Source: Fremontodendron californicum
Taxonomy: Eukaryota; Streptophyta; Magnoliopsida; Malvales; Malvaceae
Assembly (NCBI GenBank): GCA_030761205.1
Contig: JAULJL010000004.1
Coordinates: 39,528,172 to 39,592,171, forward strand
Reading direction: 5' to 3'
Length of the DNA stretch: 64,000 nucleotides
Part shown: in pieces, positions 58,573 through 64,000 of the stretch
How the letters are laid out: the number at the start of each line of letters is the position of its first letter
Numbering within the stretch: the stretch's first letter is position 1
The notes under the pieces: generated by a model
Seen by the model: only the letters and a program-made list of their open reading frames with translations
The model's database searches: none
Told to the model about the DNA's origin: nothing
Program-made: the position numbers and the translations under genes

Positions 58573-61173
58573 ATGTTTGCAGCGGAGAATGGACTCAAAG
58601 GGGACCCTAGGCTACAAGCCATATCTGACGCCATTAGAGTGGTTCCTCACTTCCCAAAACAAGGTTTTTTTTTTCCCCCTTTGTTTTTGGGGTTTAGTTT
58701 GATTTCTTTGAGGAACTATGATTAATGGGGTGTTTGTTTGTTTGCTTGCTTGTTTGGTTCATAGGGATTATGTTCCAAGACATAACAACGTTGTTGCTGG
58801 ATCACAAGGCGTTCAAGGATACCGTCGACATCTTTGTCGATCGCTACAGAGACATGGATATATCTGTCGTTGCTGGTACTCTGTATCTTGTCTCTTCTTC
58901 TCAAACACTCTTTGGTTTTTTTAAAATGGTTAAACTGCAAATTTGTTTCCGTGTTTTCTGCTTGTACTTTATTTTATAATTTTTTTCCTCGTAAGCTGGT
59001 TTTCAAAGCTGGATTCTGCTTTCTTTTTTTAATTTTTGATGTAGATCATATGAAATTAATCTCCTAGCATTCTTAAAGATTTCGATATTTAAGAGCAATG
59101 TTCTCCTCTCATATTCTTAAACTTTTTTTTTTTTAATTTCGGAGGAAGGCTTTGAATGTTTACATTTACTCAATCTACCCTGTTCTGTTTTATACTCCTG
59201 GATTTTCTTGTAATCAATCTGCCCTGTTCTATGCAACCATTTGTGTTAGCTGCATGTTTAATTTTTTATTTTTATTTTATATATTCGAAGGATCATATCT
59301 ATGTTAAAATATGTCTCCGACACAGATGCAGGATAGAAATATTTTTTTAAAAAATGAAAAATTCGGATATCATAATCAAGCATTGCAAATCTCCAGTCTC
59401 CAATCTATTTAGCAACTTGGGTTTTTTCGTGCTTGTTTTTGCCTGTCTCAGACAAAATTAGTTAAAAGTTGGATGTTTTATGATTTTCTATTTTTAACTT
59501 GTGACTAGGAGATCATTTGTGGTCAATGTGCTTATGTTTGTAGTACTAGTATCGTTTATTGCAATTTAAGAAATAACCCATCATTTTTATATTTACGGGT
59601 TCGGTAATCTTTTCTTTAATTCTCAGTTCTAATGTTGCAAAATTTACCTATAGGAGTTGAAGCTAGAGGATTCATGTTCGGTCCATCAATTGCCTTGGCC
59701 ATTGGTGCAAAGTTTGTTCCTCTGAGAAAACCCAAAAAATTGCCAGGTACTAGTATTATCTTAAGTACATCAGCAAGGGTGGAATTGACGGTATGGGCGG
59801 TGGCCTCAAAGTTTTGAAAATTTTCATATATTTATATGAAGTTTAAGTTTACAAAATTTCAGATAAAATTAAAAATTATAATGTTAAATATAAAACTTTA
59901 GGAATCCAAATTTAGTTCGGTTAGGTTTATACAGTCATTTTTAAAAAATAACATCAAATAAATTTGAGGTTCAAATTTCTATATCTACAACTCTTTCTTA
60001 TTCATTCCTATAGAAAATGGAGATGTGCTTCTTAATTATTATACTATACTCTTCTTTGTTTGTCGATATTAAAAAAGTATTATGTTATTTTGGAAGAAAA
60101 TCAATTGAAATGATTGAAGGGGTTGCTCCGCTGGTCAAGGGTGGGTGGGGTGGCTTTCTGAAAAAAATCTACTAATTAATAAAAAAGACTGTTTTTTTTG
60201 TGCTGTCAATCATGCAGGCATATATATCTGACATAATGTCAGTAACCCAGAAAACAAATTGCAAAAGCATAGATTATTATAATGTTATATACTAGAGTAT
60301 TAAATATTTAATTGCTTTGTATAAATCTCTTCGATCACCTACCAATAATTAGATTTATATAGGTGAAGTAATTGCTGAAGCTTATGAGCTGGAGTATGGA
60401 ACTGACTGCTTGGAGATGCACGTTGGAGCTGTTCAGCCAGGAGAACGTGCTATAGTTATTGATGATTTGGTAGCAACAGGTGGAACTCTGTCAGCTGCCA
60501 TAAGACTCTTAGGTAAAATTTTGAGCCCTTTTTTCTTCTTGTTCGTGGTTTGATTGATTTGCTTCTTCTGATAAATTCAGATCTATGTTATTCGGATTCG
60601 GATGTGCGCGTCGAATACGGATATGTTTGATTTATTCTAAGTTTTTTCATATATTTAGAGGGTCCTTAGAGGATCATATCTTCATACTCATGTCCGAATA
60701 TGCGTCGGACACGAATACTAAAAAAAAAAAAATGAAGAGTCGAAGCAACATAAATTTAGATTACTCTTATAAATTTACGTGTAAAATAACATGAGTTTAC
60801 TGTTTAAATAGAACGTGTTGGTGCTCAAGTGGTCGAATGCGCTTGTGTTATTGGACTCCGCGAGGTCAAGGTAAACCCTTTCTCACTCATTAAGAAAATT
60901 GTGATGAATTGAAGGATTCTCTTTACATATTGTGATTCTCAGAAGGATCAAAACTTTGGAGTTTTACCCTAATTTAGAAGATGTAATGTAAAGTTTCAAA
61001 GAGAACTTCTTCCAATGCTGCATTTTGCTTTCCTGGTTTTTAAAGTAAAAGATTAAGTTCATGGATTTGATTCTCTTCAAATGATTGTTTATCCTTTTCA
61101 GGGGCAACGTAGGCTTAATGGAAAGCCACTTTATATTCTTGTGGAGCCACGTGAAATAGATGGCTGTTATTAA
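58573..61173 (+). CDS. APT: Adenine phosphoribosyltransferase
   Basis: Six exons join in frame: 58573-58663, 58765-58875, 59654-59746, 60363-60512, 60812-60870 and 61102-61173; 191 residues, normal for plant APRTs. It should turn adenine and PRPP into AMP, and in plants it also converts cytokinin bases to nucleotides. Key parts are the N-terminus DPRLQAISDAIRVVPHFPKQ, the metal/base region IMFQDITTLL, GVEARGFMFGPSIALAIGAK, FVPLRKPKKLPG, and the PRPP-binding loop AIVIDDLVATGGTL. The tail ends EPREIDGCY. There is no plastid transit peptide with this start, so it should be cytosolic. Which Arabidopsis paralogue it matches best (APT3 or APT5 type) cannot be settled here. A family C repeat lies in intron 4. 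Confidence 0.95.
60583..60753. repeat. Repeat family C copy in APT intron 4
   Basis: Starts CTATGTTATTCGGATTCGGA and ends GTCGAAGCAACATAA; inner words GAGGATCATATCTTCATACT and GCGTCGGACACGAATACT match the copy at 22046. Confidence 0.8.
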
Positions 61174-62531
61174 GGTATTACTATTATTACTTCGAAAGCA
61201 AGAATTGTGTAATAAAACAGTATACATGGATGAAGACTGATCAATCTATTTTCGGTTTTTTGTTGACGAAAAATCAATCATTTTTGGTGATTTATCTGGC
61301 ACAAATAATTTCCTATCCTTGATTTGCAATATTGTTGCTTATAATAGTGTTCTTGAAGTGGAATTTACCAGTCATTTATACGTGTTTCTGAACCTTGAAA
61401 TTCCTGGCTTTGTATCTGATTTGCAGAGAAAGAAGATGGCATTGCTTGCTGGTTATATCTCTCTCCTAATTGTTGGGCAAAGGAATGCCCCTCACAAGGC
61501 TCATTTTGTATGATTTTTTCTTTTCTTTTTTCTTGTTAGATTTGTGTATCTTTGTCCTAGGCTTGAAATTATGTTTCCATCCACAAATTGTGAACAAAGC
61601 ATCAATGAAAAAAATGCTGTTTCTCCATATTGATTACTTTCCATTAACTATGATTTTCTCCATTTTCTGAGACTCATGAAACTTTTCCAAAAAATTTATC
61701 GTCTTTGTATCAAAAATGATTTCTTTTATAAATTTGTAATTTCATTGTATGTTTTGTATACGCAATGAAAGATTACTTCAAAAAGAAAAAAAAAAAGAAA
61801 GAAGTTGATGAAAGTTTGTTTTTTCAAATATCCCATAAACATAAGAAACACTATCTTACTTTCTCAATATTTTAACTTAATGGTGATTTAAATTGAACTT
61901 TCAAAAACAAAGAAACCTCTTTTAAGTTGAAGTTGAAAGTATTAGATTCTAACCATTAAGTTAATCTTTAAAAACAAATTGTAAGTTGATTTGCTATTAG
62001 CAGTTTCATAATTTAATATCTAAGGAAGTCTTCTTAAACTAAAAATAAATTAGTAGTTAGAAACAGCTAAAATCTGTAACTTCATTTTTAAAAAAATATA
62101 TTATTCCATTCATCAACGAATTAATTAATACTACAAACTTTAAGAATATATTAAAAAAAAAAAAAACCGAATCAGACTGTCAGTGAGTCCTCTTTTCCGT
62201 GTCCCATATTCTTACATCAATTAAGCTTTCCGCCAAATTTTCCAGCTTTAATAATTCAATTTAAAACTTTTAGTAGTGATTTTTAACAGTTTTATCTTTA
62301 AATATCTCAGCTGATTAATCAAAATTTACAGCTCCAAAGTTAGAAAGAGAAATACAAAAGAGAGCCTTTTTTTTTTTCTTTCCATTTTTGAATTATTTAA
62401 TTCTGACCCAGCTCCATCAAAACCAATCAATTTCTAATTCGAAGAAAAAGGAGTTCTTTGATAGGAGGAGAAAAGCTACAGTCTTTTAGATACATCGGTC
62501 GAAGCGATCTAGAGAGAGGTTTAGAATTTAG
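61174..62531. other. Spacer between APT and VAMP711
   Basis: Contains the APT 3' flank and the VAMP711 promoter and leader. Three short frames in it have no domain. No delimited transposon seen. Confidence 0.6.
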
Positions 62532-64000
62532 ATGGCGATACTATACGCGCTGGTTGCGCGTGGATCGGTGGTGCTGGCGGAGTTCACGGCGGCGTCGACT
62601 AACGCGAGCGCGATCGCCAGGCAAATTCTAGAGAAAATACCAGGAGATAACGACACTCACGTTTCGTATTCACAAGATCGATACATCTTCCACGTCAAAC
62701 GCACCGATGGACTCACCGTTCTTTGTATGGCCGACGAAAGTGTCGGAAGTAAGCCAATTACCTGTCTCAGTTTTTCTTGTTTTGTTTATTTAATTTTTTA
62801 AATGTCAATTTTTGTAAAAAGTGAACTTATATTTGATTAACGCGATAGGCTTGGCTTCCAATTTCAATTTAATTGCTTTGTTAAGTATTGTCGATTTGTT
62901 TCCCAATTAAAGGGAAATTGGAGATTGAGAAAAAAAGTTGAAGTTTCATGCTTGGTTGGCAATTAGGGTTTGATTAAAAGTTCAAAAGTGCAATTTTAAT
63001 TCTAGCATGGGGAGATGATAAAAAGGGATTTTTTTGGGTTGGTGAATGGTGATCATATTCTTGGGCCTAGGGGTGTAAACGAGACACCTGTGCTCGCAAG
63101 CTATTCGAGTTCGACTCGAAAAAAACTCGAATTCGATTCGATCATTATCGAGCCGAGCTCGAGCTATCGAGCGAGCCGAGTTCGAGTATCTTAATACCCG
63201 ATTCGAGCAGCTCGCGAGCCTAATCGAGCTTTTTTATTTATAATATTTTTATTATTAATTTACTATTTTACCCTTAATATATATATACATACTTAAAAAC
63301 CCTTAATTCGAGCTCGAGCTCGAGTATATAAACGAGCCTAATCGAGTCGAGCTCGAATAGTTCGATTTTATCTCGAGCCGAGCTCGAGCTTAAAAAATGA
63401 TACTCGATCGAGCTCGAACCGAGCTTCGAGCCTCGAGTTTCGAATCGAGCTCGAGCTCGAGCTTCTCAGTGTTCGAGCTCGGCTCGGCTCGATTACAGCC
63501 CTAGTTGGGCCTAGCACTACCAGAAGACATCAACAAATATAATTTCGGCAATGGTAGCAATAGATTCTATGTTATGAGAAATTAACACTCACCTTCTGAT
63601 TTTGAATGAATTTTTCAATTTTAGTGTGTATTGATGAGTTGGAGATGGGAATATTAATGTTATTCAGATTCAGAACATTCTGTTGGTTTTTCACTAATCA
63701 AATTGAGAATTTATATCTAGAATTTCCTTTTGGTTTGCGATTACTTTGTGTATATCTTCTTTGTTAAGAACTCTTTTGTCCAAATGTTGCTGATGATAAA
63801 AAAAAATTGATCCTGGTGGATGTGTTTATTGTATCTTTTGCAGGGCGAATTCCTTTTGCTTTTCTTGAAGACATGCATCAGAGATTTGTCAGGACTTACG
63901 GCCGAGCAGTATTATCAGCCCTTCCCTATGGCATGAATGATGAATTTTCAAGGGTTTTGAGCCAGCAAATGGAATATTACTCTAGTGATCCTAATGCTGA
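62532..64000 (+). CDS. VAMP711: Longin R-SNARE of the VAMP711 group (5' part)
   Basis: Exon 1 (62532-62748) starts MAILYALVARGSVVLAEFTA and contains YIFHVKRTDGLTVLCMAD. Exon 2 starts at 63844 and reads RIPFAFLEDMHQRFVRTYGR, then NDEFSRVLSQQMEYYSSDPN, before leaving the window. The GT-AG join is in phase. These make up the longin domain; the SNARE coiled coil and the C-terminal membrane anchor must lie to the right. In Arabidopsis VAMP711-713 act in fusion at the vacuole and late endosome. Choosing VAMP711 (At4g32150) over 712 or 713 rests on the conserved gene order. Intron 1 contains a hAT-type MITE. Confidence 0.93.
63068..63503. mobile_element. hAT-type MITE in VAMP711 intron 1
   Basis: Starts TAGGGGTGTAAACGAG and ends TCGATTACAGCCCTA. 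The flanks CTTGGGCC (63060-63067) and GTTGGGCC (63504-63511) match at 7 of 8. Interior is dominated by GAGCTCGAGCTCGAG-like words. Confidence 0.85.

Noticed and set aside
1..64000. tRNA, rRNA, CRISPR array, organelle insertion or bacterial-type operon
   Set aside because: No conserved tRNA B-box with a fitting cloverleaf, no rRNA stretches and no regularly spaced short repeats were seen by eye.

Overview
The window is nuclear DNA of a dicot plant. Genes are split by short GT-AG introns, intergenic DNA is very AT-rich, and most of the non-genic sequence is transposon-derived. The repeat families look like those of Malvaceae (Gossypium-like); that species-level guess comes from memory of such repeats and is only moderately secure.

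The gene order matches one block of Arabidopsis chromosome 4 as I recall it, running from about At4g32300 down to At4g32150. From left to right: a partial SD2-5 G-type lectin receptor kinase (1-1182, minus); a KIX8/KIX9-type adaptor (16941-18754, minus); an ANTH clathrin-assembly protein (23194-25140, minus); an IAA29-type Aux/IAA (30754-32098, minus); a broken ATP synthase b' gene (40725-41281, plus); a KOC1-type chloroplast outer-envelope kinase (43657-45993, plus); a broken PII1-type plastid coiled-coil gene (46437-51961, minus); an adenine phosphoribosyltransferase (58573-61173, plus); and the 5' part of a VAMP711-type longin SNARE (62532 to the end, plus). These genes are not an operon and do not form one pathway. 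What links them is shared ancestry of the segment. Two of the nine, both for plastid proteins, are decayed, as expected for gene loss after genome duplication.

The space between genes is mostly mobile DNA. Several elements can be delimited to the base by target-site duplications (TSDs): a 4.9-kb internally deleted CACTA element (34509-39455, TSD ATG); a 2.5-kb Mutator-like foldback element inside a PII1 exon (47099-49597, TSD TCGCGAGTT) that itself contains a nested hAT-type element (47497-48416, TSD ATCAACAC); a Mutator-like hairpin MITE (6746-7291, TSD TAAATAAAT); and hAT-type MITEs at 5226-5750, 52113-52637, 28815-29344 and 63068-63503. A GC-rich, probably LTR-derived block lies at about 11963-14690. 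Several small AT-rich MITE families recur across the window.

I found no convincing tRNA, rRNA, CRISPR or organellar sequence. Exon boundaries come from reading splice sites and family similarity by eye. UTR ends and expression were not tested.
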